Assembly (NCBI GenBank): GCA_016932435.1 | Contig: JAFGCW010000066.1 | Span: forward strand, 1 to 64,000 | DNA: 64,000 nt | DNA from: Dehalococcoidales bacterium | GTDB lineage: Bacteria; Chloroflexota; Dehalococcoidia; Dehalococcoidales; UBA2162 | Direction: 5' to 3' | Part shown: in pieces, positions 42,038-51,042 of the stretch | Layout of the letters: every line of letters starts with the position of its first letter | How positions within the stretch are numbered: the first letter of the stretch is position 1 | The notes under the pieces: model-generated | The model's database searches: none | Seen by the model: the letters and a program-made list of their open reading frames with translations, nothing else | Told to the model about the DNA's origin: nothing | Program-made: the position numbers and the translations under genes

Positions 42038-42544
42038 ATGGGGAGTAAGACGGACGAGAATTTACAGGAGGCCTTTGCCGGGGAAAGCCAGGCAAACAGG
42101 AAATACCTGTTTTTCGCCGAGAAGGCGGATAAGGAAGGGCATCCTCAGGTAGCGAGACTGTTCCGGGCTGCCGCCGATGCAGAAACCGTTCATGCCAAGA
42201 ATCATCTCAACGTGTTGAACGGAGTGGGATCCACCGAGGAAAATCTTATTGCCGCAGCCGAAGGCGAATACCACGAGTTTACCAGTATGTATCCTCCATT
42301 TATTGAAGAAGCGGAAAAAGAGGGAAACACCAAGGCGAAACGAACCTTTGACTATGCAAATGAGGTAGAAAAGGTACACCACGGTCATTTCGAGGCAGCG
42401 TTGAAATCGGTAAAAGAAGGCGCCGAGATGAAGGAAGAACCCTACTACGTGTGCCAGGTATGCGGTTATACTACGGCCGGCGAAGCACCGGATAAATGCC
42501 CTGTCTGCGGCGCTCCGGCGAAATCATTCAAGAAAATCGATTAG
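42038..42544 (+). CDS. Rubrerythrin
   Basis: A 168-residue non-haem diiron protein. The ferritin-like domain has ENLQEAFAGESQANRKYLFF, RAAADAETVHAKNHL and NEVEKVHHGHFEAAL. The C-terminal rubredoxin-like Fe site is YVCQVCGYTTAGEAPDKCPVCG. It reduces hydrogen peroxide in anaerobes using electrons from rubredoxin or ferredoxin. ATG 42038 is preceded by GGGAGG. No rubredoxin gene lies next to it. Confidence 0.95.
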   Translation: MGSKTDENLQEAFAGESQANRKYLFFAEKADKEGHPQVARLFRAAADAETVHAKNHLNVLNGVGSTEENLIAAAEGEYHEFTSMYPPFIEEAEKEGNTKAKRTFDYANEVEKVHHGHFEAALKSVKEGAEMKEEPYYVCQVCGYTTAGEAPDKCPVCGAPAKSFKKID

Positions 42545-42650
42545 TTGGTGTAATCCTTATACTATCAGATCCCTACGAATTACTGGTTATTGAATTGTTG
42601 AAAGGTAATGTATACAGGAGAATGCTACCCGGAATCAGGAGTATAAACAA

Positions 42651-43745
42651 TTGATAAACCAAAACGAAGTCTATGAAAAATTGGTGGAAAAATATCATCT
42701 GGTAGGTGATGGACATTTTCTGGAATTATTGCAGGTATATATGACACCTGAAGAAGGCAAATACCTCCTGGAATTGTCCAAACCCAAAACGCCTGCAGAA
42801 GTGGCGGTTACCTTCGGGCTGGATGAAGAAACCGTTGCTGAAAAGATGGATAATCTTGCTCGTCGCGGCCTGCTGTTCCGGGGTGATACTCAGTATCTTG
42901 CCTGGGGGGATGCCCATCGGCTTAATGCCCGGGTGATGTTCAGTTCAGATGAATACTACCCGTCTGGTTTATTGGAAGCGAGAAGAAAGGATATGCGTTA
43001 TTCCTCTTCACCTTATGCAGAGATTAACATGTGGTTCAACATGTTCGAGCGAACAGGGAAACAACTGATCAGGACTATTCCGGCTCGCAAAGCTATTGCT
43101 GCTAATCCTGATATACGACCGGAGGACGTTCTATGGTATGAAGATATTGTTGAGATGATGAAGAGGGCTAACAAAATAGGAGTGGTGGACTGCGACTGCC
43201 GTAGAATCTACCAGAGTTGTGATAAACCGCTCTTAACATGTTTTCATTTCGGTAAAGCTATGATCGATTATGAAACCGGCAGGAGTGGCAGGATGAAGGT
43301 TATCACGTTGGAAGAGGCTATCGAGCTTTCGGATGAAGCCGAAGAAGCAGGCCTGGTGCATAGTACTCCGGGTAACAATGCGTCTCTTTCGGGCGTTATC
43401 TGTAATTGCTGCAATGATTGCTGCTCTGTCTTTGAACCTGCTTTGGAATCCGGGAGGATAGACGAGATCGTGGCACCCAGCCGGTATCAGGCTTCAGTGA
43501 AACAGGATATATGTAAAGGTTGTCAGCAGTGTTCTGAGCGATGTCCGTTCGGGGCTGTTGAGATGACTGATGTCGTCGATTCGAAGAAAAAGAAAGCCAG
43601 GATAGTACCGGAAAAGTGTATGGGATGTGGAGTATGCGTGATAGGGTGCAGGAACGAGGCTATCACGTTTAATCTGATACGACCTCCGGAATTCATACCT
43701 CCGGCGCCTGCGATAGGGCAACAGCTGATATATACTGTCCTGTGA
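42651..43745 (+). CDS. Winged-helix, Cys-rich protein with two C-terminal 4Fe-4S clusters (paralogue)
   Basis: A 364-residue paralogue of the protein at 10617-11693. Order of modules: an N-terminal winged-helix-like segment (TFGLDEETVAEKMDNLARRG), the middle VVDCDCRRIYQSCDKPLLTC, then CNCCNDCCSVF in place of the other protein's CSCCGCCCG. The C-terminus has ICKGCQQCSERCPFGAVEM and CMGCGVCVIGCRNEAI. Both C-terminal motifs are 4Fe-4S ferredoxin-like. TTG start behind AGGAG. Redox sensing or electron transfer are both possible. Confidence 0.85.
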   Translation: MINQNEVYEKLVEKYHLVGDGHFLELLQVYMTPEEGKYLLELSKPKTPAEVAVTFGLDEETVAEKMDNLARRGLLFRGDTQYLAWGDAHRLNARVMFSSDEYYPSGLLEARRKDMRYSSSPYAEINMWFNMFERTGKQLIRTIPARKAIAANPDIRPEDVLWYEDIVEMMKRANKIGVVDCDCRRIYQSCDKPLLTCFHFGKAMIDYETGRSGRMKVITLEEAIELSDEAEEAGLVHSTPGNNASLSGVICNCCNDCCSVFEPALESGRIDEIVAPSRYQASVKQDICKGCQQCSERCPFGAVEMTDVVDSKKKKARIVPEKCMGCGVCVIGCRNEAITFNLIRPPEFIPPAPAIGQQLIYTVL

Positions 43746-43776
43746 GGAAATATATCAAAGTAAGAAAAATATAGAA

Positions 43777-44586
43777 CTAATTCTTTAAGGTTTTATAAAG
43801 ACCGGCAACACTTTCCCGGCGCATTTGCTTCATCATATCGCCTGATTCTGGTACGGGGAAACGTTCTGAGAGAGTGACTTTATTCATGACTTCCTCAAGC
43901 GTCCATCCTTTTGCGATGGCAGTTTCAACCTGTCCTGTTATATATTTCACGTTGTCATAGGTTACCTGGAGCGCTGTTTTATCGCAGACATTACCATGAC
44001 CAGGAACGATTTTATCCACCTCCAGCTTCTGCAGCCTGGTCAATGATTCCAGCCATTCTCTCGGTACGGCATCTATCATAATTGGCATCGTCATCGAGAC
44101 ATTATCCGAGGTGAATACTATCCTTTCCTCGGGAACGAATACGGCGGTCTGGGAAGCGGTATGACCGGGCACGTAAATAATACGGAAGGTATGATTGCCC
44201 AGGTAAAGTGTCATTTCCCCGGTAAACGTGATATCCGGCAGGCGGTATTGAAAATCTTCCCCCAGCGGGACGGCATCCGGAGCCATCCACTTCATCTGTC
44301 CTTCGAGAGATTCTTTACTGTTGGATTTTATCGCCTTTCCGGTCCCTTCGTGGGATACCAGTACACCACCGAGCCAGCAGTTACCGGCTACGTGGTCATT
44401 ATGAGGTTCATTATTGATTACGTAGCGTATCTCGCCATATTTTTCGACTTCTTCACGCCATTGTTTCGCCTCCGACGGCACCATCGGCGTATCTATAATG
44501 ACCGTACCTTCCGAAGTTACTACGAAACTGGAATTACAGCCCCGGAAGGTATTCCCTACATAAACATTATTCGTTACTTTTAACAT
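43777..44586 (-). CDS. Metallo-beta-lactamase fold hydrolase with altered metal motif
   Basis: A 269-residue MBL-fold protein. The metal-binding signature reads NNEPHNDHVAGN where the usual form is THxHxDH, so the first His is Glu. Later ligands are present: VPGHTASQTA, FTSDNVSM with Asp, and the terminal His in VPGHGNV. It resembles the subfamily of alkyl-sulfatase and SoxH-like proteins or glyoxalase II relatives. I favour the second of two ATGs because GGGGAG is 5 nt upstream of it. The substrate is unknown. Confidence 0.85.
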   Translation of the reverse strand: MLKVTNNVYVGNTFRGCNSSFVVTSEGTVIIDTPMVPSEAKQWREEVEKYGEIRYVINNEPHNDHVAGNCWLGGVLVSHEGTGKAIKSNSKESLEGQMKWMAPDAVPLGEDFQYRLPDITFTGEMTLYLGNHTFRIIYVPGHTASQTAVFVPEERIVFTSDNVSMTMPIMIDAVPREWLESLTRLQKLEVDKIVPGHGNVCDKTALQVTYDNVKYITGQVETAIAKGWTLEEVMNKVTLSERFPVPESGDMMKQMRRESVAGLYKTLKN

Positions 44587-44623
44587 CATTTCTCCCCTTT
44601 ATCGGATTTATCGTTGAGTGTAT

Positions 44624-45463
44624 TTAGCTTTCCGGAAGTTCACCGGACGCCGGAAGATCAGCCACCCAGGCATTATACACCATGACGTCCAGACCCTGGT
44701 TTTTAACCATTTCGGTCATATCGGCCGGGACAAGAATCAGGTATTCATCTCTTTTCATTCCTTCGAGGAGCCCTGCGGCGCAGCGTTCGGGAGGAAGTAA
44801 GATGGGAAGACTCCAGAATTTCTCGTTATCATCCTGCATTTTTTTCTTCTGTTCTTTAGTCCCGACAAAACGGGTGTTATGGCTTATCTCGGTCTTGAAA
44901 CCTCCGGCGACAAGACAGGAAACAATGATTCCTTTGGGACGAAGATAGGCGGAAAGACCGCTGGTTAGGCCGAGAATAACGACTTTTGTAGTGATATAAG
45001 CCGTATTGAGCGTTTCCGAACCGTAGCTGAGAGCCTGAATCGAGGAAACGTTTACTATGTAGCCGTTCCCGCGTTCCAGAAAATGCGGCAGGAAAGCAGT
45101 AATCGTTCGGATGTATCCCATAAGGTTTGTATTTATGATATATTTCCAGTCGTCCAGGCTGATATCTTCCGGCAGACCGCGTACACCGACCGCGGCGTTA
45201 TTTATCAGGATGTCTACACCGCCGAACATATCGATAGACTTGTCCTTTATCTCGATTACACTGTTATCATCGGCAACATCGCACCGGAGAGGAACAGCCC
45301 GTTTGCCAAGGCTTTCTATTTCACGTGCAACGGTTTCCATATTGGGACCGTTCCTCGATGCCAGGATTATATCAGCCCCTTCTTTCGCCAGTGCAAGCGC
45401 TATTTCTTTGCCGATTCCTCCGGAAGAACCCGTAACCAGCGCGGTTTTTCCTCTAAAATCCAT
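44624..45463 (-). CDS. Short-chain dehydrogenase/reductase
   Basis: A 279-residue classical SDR. The cofactor motif is TGSSGGIGKEIALAL and the active site has NVSSIQALSYGSE and the AYITTKVVI Tyr-x3-Lys. NINNAAVG-like DILINNAAVGVRG is also present. The C-terminal 60 residues are longer than the minimal SDR core and rich in acidic residues. Start at ATG 45463 with AAGGAG 6 nt upstream. The substrate is unknown. Confidence 0.9.
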   Translation of the reverse strand: MDFRGKTALVTGSSGGIGKEIALALAKEGADIILASRNGPNMETVAREIESLGKRAVPLRCDVADDNSVIEIKDKSIDMFGGVDILINNAAVGVRGLPEDISLDDWKYIINTNLMGYIRTITAFLPHFLERGNGYIVNVSSIQALSYGSETLNTAYITTKVVILGLTSGLSAYLRPKGIIVSCLVAGGFKTEISHNTRFVGTKEQKKKMQDDNEKFWSLPILLPPERCAAGLLEGMKRDEYLILVPADMTEMVKNQGLDVMVYNAWVADLPASGELPES

Positions 45464-45642
45464 CAAATTCTCCTTATCCGGTATTAACTTGTATTATTCC
45501 AGCTATTTACGGGTCGTATTCCATAGTCTTGATCCAGGTACCGGAAAGGATGGCTTTACTAATTAGGCAGGACAAGCCATACGCAGGCGATGAAAGCGTC
45601 GGCCTGTTTCCGGGAACACTGCTTTAACAGGTAGAAGTCCGA

Positions 45643-46545
45643 CTACAGGTCAGGTGAAGTCCTGGATGAAGGCGGTTCCATGCCGAAGGGACGGACATCC
45701 GTCATGATGAACGGCGTATCTACCTTAGTAATAGTCAAAGGATTGTGAGGAAGACCTCCGGGGACGATCACTGCAGTAGGTTGCGTGATCCTGTGGAGTT
45801 CCATTTCCTTGCCGAGGGCAATCTCGGCTTCCCCGCCGAGTTTTGTGATGTCATCGGTATCAGCTCCCATGAAGAATAATATCTCCGGGTTCTGATGGAC
45901 ATGCGGTTTATCGGGAATCGGACCGAATCGATAAGGGGCTTTTTTTAATGTTTCACACATGATTATGAAGTCGAATCCGGTGTCCTTACCGTTGATCACT
46001 CCCAGGTGCCCTCCGGAATCATCCGGGTTAAGCTGCCCGTAGCTCCAGGGGCCTTTTCTTATAAAGGGCACCCGGATAAACTGACTCATGTATTTCGAGC
46101 CGAAACCGGCCAGGGGCCGGTTCTCGAACTGGCTCTTCTCACTTTCGACGGGTATTTTCTCAGGTTGAGCGGTGTTCGATATCTCCAGCAGGAAAATCCG
46201 CCTGTCCATCTTGAGAATATTTGCTGGCATGTGCGGCATTCCGGCCGGGATGCCGATGGCAGTGGAAGAGGTAAGCATGTACCGTTCATTGTCTTCACCG
46301 AGAAAGACGTCGATCTCCGCTCCGAGGTCACTCATGTCGTCGGTGTTACCGCTGAACCAGTAATGCACTTGGTTGTAGTCATGCTTGTGAGATTCGCCTA
46401 TCTGTCCACCTGACCAGTGGGTGCCGAACTCGATTATTACATCCATTCCCAGATCTTCCGGTCCCAGCCTGGTGCCCTGCCTGAACGAACCGTAGCCGTA
46501 GTCGGTAAAGGTAAGAGGTTTCACGTATTTGTCATATTGTCCCAT
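45643..46545 (-). CDS. Two-domain (bicupin) protein
   Basis: A 300-residue protein with two cupin barrels. The first half has ESHKHDYNQVHYWF, GAEIDVFLGEDNE and GIPAGMPHMPANIL. The second has KPHVHQNPEILFFMG, GGEAEIALGKEMELH and VPGGLPHNPLTI. Both halves match the single cupin at 8745-9194, so one family has been duplicated and fused. Each half keeps a His-rich metal site. The function is unknown; enzymes of this type act on small organic substrates. Confidence 0.85.
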   Translation of the reverse strand: MGQYDKYVKPLTFTDYGYGSFRQGTRLGPEDLGMDVIIEFGTHWSGGQIGESHKHDYNQVHYWFSGNTDDMSDLGAEIDVFLGEDNERYMLTSSTAIGIPAGMPHMPANILKMDRRIFLLEISNTAQPEKIPVESEKSQFENRPLAGFGSKYMSQFIRVPFIRKGPWSYGQLNPDDSGGHLGVINGKDTGFDFIIMCETLKKAPYRFGPIPDKPHVHQNPEILFFMGADTDDITKLGGEAEIALGKEMELHRITQPTAVIVPGGLPHNPLTITKVDTPFIMTDVRPFGMEPPSSRTSPDL

Positions 46546-46634
46546 GTTTGGATAATCTCCTTCCTGCGTGTTTATTAAAAGAAATGCGGTCTTATAGTGT
46601 TAGTGATTATAGGCAAACGGATTCGGGAAATCAA

Positions 46635-47879
46635 TTAATGATGAGTGATTTTCTTTACCATCTCTATCTCGCCCTGTTTATCTGTGACCTGCCCATCCAG
46701 TCGGGCTTCTAGAAGTTTTCCGAGGATTTCTTTCATATGAGGTCCGGGTTGGATACCCATTTTCTCCAGGTCTTTGCCGGTCAGAGCTGTCCTGACGTAG
46801 CGGAGTTTATCGAGATAAAGACCGATATTTCTTTTTACCGTTGGAATATCGGCAGCAATAGATACGGTAATTACCGCAGTATGCGATACACCGTGCAGGA
46901 GATTATATATCTCACTCGGTTTTATTCCGGTCGCTGACAGCTCGTTCAGTCTGCCTTTCAGCAGGCTGGTATCTTTCAAGGTCTGAGTCTGCAATTTGCG
47001 TAAACCCAAGCTCCTGATCAACTCTTCGGTTTCCTCCTTGGTCAGCCGGTAGGCAAGCAGCGCCAGGTAGAGTTCGATTGTAGGAGAGTCCGGTGATACC
47101 ACCTCGCACGCTCTCCTGAATTTATCGCTTGTCCAGTCATCACCTAGCAGTAACTGATGCAGTTTTTCAAGCACTCCCAGTTCGGCGGCGCGGCGTATAG
47201 TCTTTTCGGGGTATTCTTCCTTCAGAACCAGTTCGAGTTCATGGCGTATCCGGTCGCGGCTGATATTGTCCAACATGTTTATATCTCGCTTCAACAGGCT
47301 CAGCGTATCCGGTTCCAGCGTGAAATCCAGCCGCTGCTCGTAGCGTACCGCTCTCCAGATACGGGTGGCGTCGTCGATAAAACTTTTTTCATGGAGGATT
47401 CTTACCAGCCGTTTCTCGATATCTTCACGACCATTGTATGGATCTATCAATTCACCAGACGAGATATCTACAGCCAGGCTGTTTATGGTGAAATCCCGGC
47501 GGGAAAGGTCAGTTTTGATATCTCCGGCTTTCACTGTCGGAAGAGCACCCGGCCTGGGGTATGTTTCCGAACGGGCAGTAGCGAAATCCACACTCCTGAC
47601 TTCCCATTTCACGGTAGCGGTGCGGAAACGGGTGTGAAGCGTCACCTTACCTTGCACGATTTCCGCAAAAGACCGGGCAACCTCTACCGCATCACCCTCA
47701 ACGACGAGATCAAGATCAAGGCTGAGACGCGATAGGAGCAGATCTCGTACTATCCCGCCGACCATGTACAGTTTATACTGGTGTTGTCCGGCTACTTTTC
47801 CGGCGATTGAAAGAATTTCCTGTATTTCCGCTGGAAGCCGGTTCTTTATCAATTCCGAAATGTTATCAGTGTGTTCCAT
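46635..47879 (-). CDS. Second tRNA nucleotidyltransferase family protein
   Basis: A 414-residue class II nucleotidyltransferase. The head has YMVGGIVRDLLLSRLSLDLD and LSRRDFTINSLAVDI. The template motif is IDDATRIWRAVRYEQRLDF, with Asp-Asp in place of the Glu-Asp seen in the first copy. A helical body follows without the HD metal motif (no HDxGK). Two such proteins in one genome are known where one adds CC and the other A. It is on the minus strand, far from the other copy. Confidence 0.88.
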   Translation of the reverse strand: MEHTDNISELIKNRLPAEIQEILSIAGKVAGQHQYKLYMVGGIVRDLLLSRLSLDLDLVVEGDAVEVARSFAEIVQGKVTLHTRFRTATVKWEVRSVDFATARSETYPRPGALPTVKAGDIKTDLSRRDFTINSLAVDISSGELIDPYNGREDIEKRLVRILHEKSFIDDATRIWRAVRYEQRLDFTLEPDTLSLLKRDINMLDNISRDRIRHELELVLKEEYPEKTIRRAAELGVLEKLHQLLLGDDWTSDKFRRACEVVSPDSPTIELYLALLAYRLTKEETEELIRSLGLRKLQTQTLKDTSLLKGRLNELSATGIKPSEIYNLLHGVSHTAVITVSIAADIPTVKRNIGLYLDKLRYVRTALTGKDLEKMGIQPGPHMKEILGKLLEARLDGQVTDKQGEIEMVKKITHH

Positions 47880-47997
47880 CTTTTCCCAGTCTTTGCCGTG
47901 CAGTCAGAATTATATCACATCGGTGTTCATTCATTTCAGGTTGTTGCATGCCAAATAAAGATACAGGCGTGATTTTGTGGTTTTTACTCTGATTCTG

Positions 47998-48026
47998 TTG
48001 ACCGTGAATCTGTTTACTGTTAGGAT
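47998..48026 (+). promoter_or_regulatory. Candidate promoter of the MATE exporter gene
   Basis: TTGACC and TAGGAT are separated by 17 nt, about 40 bases upstream of the proposed start codon, with GGGAGAG between. Confidence 0.45.
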
Positions 48027-48066
48027 GGAAAACGTACGCTAACTTAATTGGGAGAGAAAGAGAAAA

Positions 48067-49476
48067 CTGAAAGAAACTACCGAGCGCCTGGGTTACGCGC
48101 CGTTGGGGAAACTCCTTCTCAGCTTAAGCCTGCCTGCTATAACCTCACTGGTAACCATGGCGCTTTATAATATTATAGACACCTTCTGGGTGGCGAGAAT
48201 AGGTCACGAACCGATAGCGGCACTGACCGTAATACTTCCATACTCAATCATAATTATGGCTTTGGGTGTAGGTACGGGCGTGGGTGTGAGTTCGCTCGTA
48301 TCCCGCCGTTTCGGTGAAGGCGAGATAGAGGTAACGAATCATGTTGCCGGGCAGATATTTTCGCTGACGATAGTTTTTGGAGCTGCCTTCCTTGTGGCTG
48401 CGGTATTCTTCGCCGACGAAATCCTCAGATTGTGCGGAGCGACTCCTGACATCATGGAGTATGGCAGGCAGTACCTGACGGTTATCGGGTTTGGCGGATT
48501 TTTTGTGTTTTTCGGAATGGTTTCTTCGGAATTGTTGCGTGGTTCCGGTGACGCTGTCAGACCGATGATCTTCATGGTGACGGCTGGTGTCATTAACATT
48601 GTACTTGATCCGTTTCTCATATTCGGATGGTGGATATTCCCTGAAATGGGTGTCAGCGGGGCTGCCCTGGCTACAGTCATAGCCCAGGGAGTCGGAGGAG
48701 GGCTGGCGTTGATATATATCGTAGCCCGGAAATCTACTTACCGGATTAAGATGTCATACTTGAAACCTGACTTCAATATCATCAGGGACATTTATAAGGT
48801 CGGACTGCCTTCGATGCTGACAGAGGTTTCCGAAAGTATCTGTTTTATTTTGCTGAATAACGTCCTTGCCGGTTACGGTTCCATGGCTATCGCAGCGGTA
48901 GGTATTATTATTCGAGTCATAGATTTCGCCTTTATGCCTATAATCGGCATAGCCGAGGCTTTATTACCCATTATCGGCTTTAACTATGGTGCCCGTATCT
49001 GGAAGCGGATGTGGGGTTCACTGAAACTGGCGGGTACGTGGTTGGTAGTACTTCTCGGAATTGCTACCATTGTTATGGAAATACTGGCTCCTCAACTCGT
49101 GGGTATATTCAGCCAGGAAGAAGAAATGCTTGAGCTGGCTGTACCGGCAATGAGGTTAGTAATCATTGCGTTACCTTTTATCGGACTGGCCATCATATTT
49201 ATCGTTACCTTCCAGGCAATGGGAAAGGGCAGAGAGGTCCTGCTCCTGTCACTGGCACGGCAGTTTATTTTCTTTGTCCCGTTGATATATATACTGCCCG
49301 GGTTTATGGATGTAACAGGAGTATGGGTCGCATTGCCTGTCTCGGATGTATGCGGGTTTCTGGTAACCGGATCCTGGCTGCTGCGCGAGTACAGGAAAAT
49401 GCGAAAGACAGGCGGATGGAAAGATCTTCCTGAGTCAGGCGATTTAAATACCGGAGATTCACAGGTTGGCGGTTAG
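48067..49476 (+). CDS. MATE-family multidrug/sodium exporter
   Basis: A 12-TM MATE protein of 457 residues from TTG 48103 or 469 from CTG 48067. Family-typical sequence includes GKLLLSLSLPAITSLVTMAL and NIIDTFWVARIGHEPIAAL. Upstream of the first usual start (TTG 48103), the frame continues back to CTG 48067 and reads KETTERLGYAP, which is the expected MATE N-terminus (lead-in to GKLLL). GGGAGAG lies just before CTG, so CTG is the probable start. It exports cationic compounds using Na+ or H+. Its 3' end overlaps the convergent HTH gene by 4 bases. Confidence 0.88.
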   Translation: MKETTERLGYAPLGKLLLSLSLPAITSLVTMALYNIIDTFWVARIGHEPIAALTVILPYSIIIMALGVGTGVGVSSLVSRRFGEGEIEVTNHVAGQIFSLTIVFGAAFLVAAVFFADEILRLCGATPDIMEYGRQYLTVIGFGGFFVFFGMVSSELLRGSGDAVRPMIFMVTAGVINIVLDPFLIFGWWIFPEMGVSGAALATVIAQGVGGGLALIYIVARKSTYRIKMSYLKPDFNIIRDIYKVGLPSMLTEVSESICFILLNNVLAGYGSMAIAAVGIIIRVIDFAFMPIIGIAEALLPIIGFNYGARIWKRMWGSLKLAGTWLVVLLGIATIVMEILAPQLVGIFSQEEEMLELAVPAMRLVIIALPFIGLAIIFIVTFQAMGKGREVLLLSLARQFIFFVPLIYILPGFMDVTGVWVALPVSDVCGFLVTGSWLLREYRKMRKTGGWKDLPESGDLNTGDSQVGG

Positions 49477-49991
49477 TCTTCAGTTACAGTCAGTTTTTGT
49501 TTTGCCCTGTATCTTTTAATACTGTTCAGGTGTCTTTTTTTTGCTACATCACTCATATTTTTATACTTATGGCTTTCGGTATAACACCTTGTGGAGCAGT
49601 ATGTTCTCCGGTTGGACGGGATAACGGCACCGCATTGTTTACAAACTCTGGTCGAATTATGATAGGAGTTTATCTGGCTGATTGCCGTCGTTGACCACAG
49701 CAGATATTGACCGTTGTTGGCCGTCCATTCCTTGGCGGGAGTAATCACCCCGTTGTTGTACAGGTCCAGGACGTGGTGACGGGAGAAGCCGAATAATCTT
49801 CTAAGCTGTTCGGTCGACATCAGCTTGTGCTTGGTCGAACCATAATTACTGATAAGTATCTGTCTGATTCGTTCTTTTGATTTTCCTGTTTTATCAGCTA
49901 TCTGCTGTAGTGTCGAGCCGGAGCGACGCATAGCGTAAATGGCATTGATATTAACATTACTTCTGGTTCTTATTGATATTTCCACAATCAT
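49473..49991 (-). CDS. Putative DNA-binding protein with two HTH motifs and a zinc finger
   Basis: A 172-residue basic protein. The N-terminal segment MRRSGSTLQQIADKTGKSKE with RIRQIL looks like a sigma-70 region 4 or resolvase-type HTH. A second HTH (STEQLRRLFGFSRHHVLDLY) resembles excisionase/MerR-like sites. A Cys4 finger, CKQCGAVIPSNRRTYCSTRC, follows, then a basic tail with KRYRAK. I do not recognise a named family. The architecture fits a small transcription regulator. A 319-base region upstream contains structured repeats that could be its target. Confidence 0.75.
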   Translation of the reverse strand: MIVEISIRTRSNVNINAIYAMRRSGSTLQQIADKTGKSKERIRQILISNYGSTKHKLMSTEQLRRLFGFSRHHVLDLYNNGVITPAKEWTANNGQYLLWSTTAISQINSYHNSTRVCKQCGAVIPSNRRTYCSTRCYTESHKYKNMSDVAKKRHLNSIKRYRAKQKLTVTED

Positions 49992-50232
49992 ACCTCGTAA
50001 TATCAGTTGGTATACCCTATTTTAGGAAACGATTATCCGGACAGAAGTATTACATGGATTATCCAGAAATTTCATTCCCTAGTGTATAATATGATATTCC
50101 TGCAATTCTGACATCGGTATATATACCTTTTTTATATACGTATATTTCATGATAATTTTAGATACACTCAAGTGAAAATACCTGTTGTTCAAAAAACAGC
50201 ACATATAAAGGTGACACACAGTTAAGGGAGGT

Positions 50233-50282
50233 GAGGGTGGATAAAGAGTGTTAAATAACACCCGCGGTGGATATCCACCCTC
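50233..50282. repeat. Competing palindromes in an intergenic region
   Basis: GAGGGTGGA (50233-50241) can pair with TCCACCCTC (50274-50282) around an inner hairpin GTGTTA-AA-TAACAC (50248-50261). Alternatively, GGTGGATATCCACC (50266-50279) is itself a perfect 14-bp palindrome. The two folds exclude each other. No T-run follows. It is 3' of the acetate transporter gene and 5' of the HTH gene, both on the minus strand, in the 49992-50310 gap, which otherwise holds no gene. Confidence 0.6.
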
Positions 50283-50310
50283 CGTATGAAGAAGGGAACC
50301 AAGCTATTTA

Positions 50311-50889
50311 TTACCCGGACAAGGAACCGATAGGGAGAATCCATCGATCATATTTGGTATATACAATTATCGCAGCTGAGCCGTATACGGCCGCTCCTCC
50401 ACAGATAAGACCTACTACACCCGGTATTACCGCCGGCATCATATCATAAAAATGTAATGCTAACAGGGCGAATAAAAGCACCAGACTGAGAAAAATGAGT
50501 ACGTGAAGTCGTGATATCTTGAAGGTTCCTATGCTCATGTAAGCGGTAAAAACACCCCAGCAGATGCACAGCCATGCAAGACCGGGTCCATCCAGTTTGA
50601 TCAGTCCTATCCACTGCAGTAGAAACCCAAGGCTTAAACCCAGCCAGAATGATCCGTATGAAGCGAATGCGGTGAAACCGAATGCATCACCTCTTCGAGC
50701 GTCGATAATTCCTGCGATTATCTGGGCTATCCCTCCCCAGAAAAGCCCGTAGACCAGAGGGATGGTGCTGTCAATCAAACCTATATTATGTATCTGTAAC
50801 AGAATAGTATTGAAACCAAAACCTGCCAGTCCGACAGCACCTGGATTTGCCCACTGGTTTACTTCATTTTTGGTAATTTCACGTTCCAT
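50311..50889 (-). CDS. Acetate uptake transporter, GPR1/FUN34/SatP family
   Basis: A 192-residue protein with six TM helices. The family NPAVGL-like motif appears as WANPGAVGLAGFGFNTILLQ near the N-terminus, and ASYGSFWLGLSLGFLL follows. Known members (SatP/YaaH) move acetate and succinate with protons. No clear Shine-Dalgarno site is seen ahead of the ATG. It stands alone, divergent from the nucleotide-enzyme genes. Confidence 0.88.
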   Translation of the reverse strand: MEREITKNEVNQWANPGAVGLAGFGFNTILLQIHNIGLIDSTIPLVYGLFWGGIAQIIAGIIDARRGDAFGFTAFASYGSFWLGLSLGFLLQWIGLIKLDGPGLAWLCICWGVFTAYMSIGTFKISRLHVLIFLSLVLLFALLALHFYDMMPAVIPGVVGLICGGAAVYGSAAIIVYTKYDRWILPIGSLSG

Positions 50890-51042
50890 ATAAAATCAAT
50901 AATACCTGTTCAGGATCGGGACGCCATCAGCAATTATGCTTATTTCTATATAATGGTAAATACCGGTGATGTTATATGCATAAGATAAAATTGTGTCATC
51001 GATTGCCATATACCCCGGTAATTCATATAATTAATCTAACAG

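Noticed and set aside
45467..45642. Possible structured RNA or gene remnant between bicupin and SDR genes
   Set aside because: Arms CCGGAAA and TTTCCGG exist but are 59 bases apart, with no T-run and no convincing frame.
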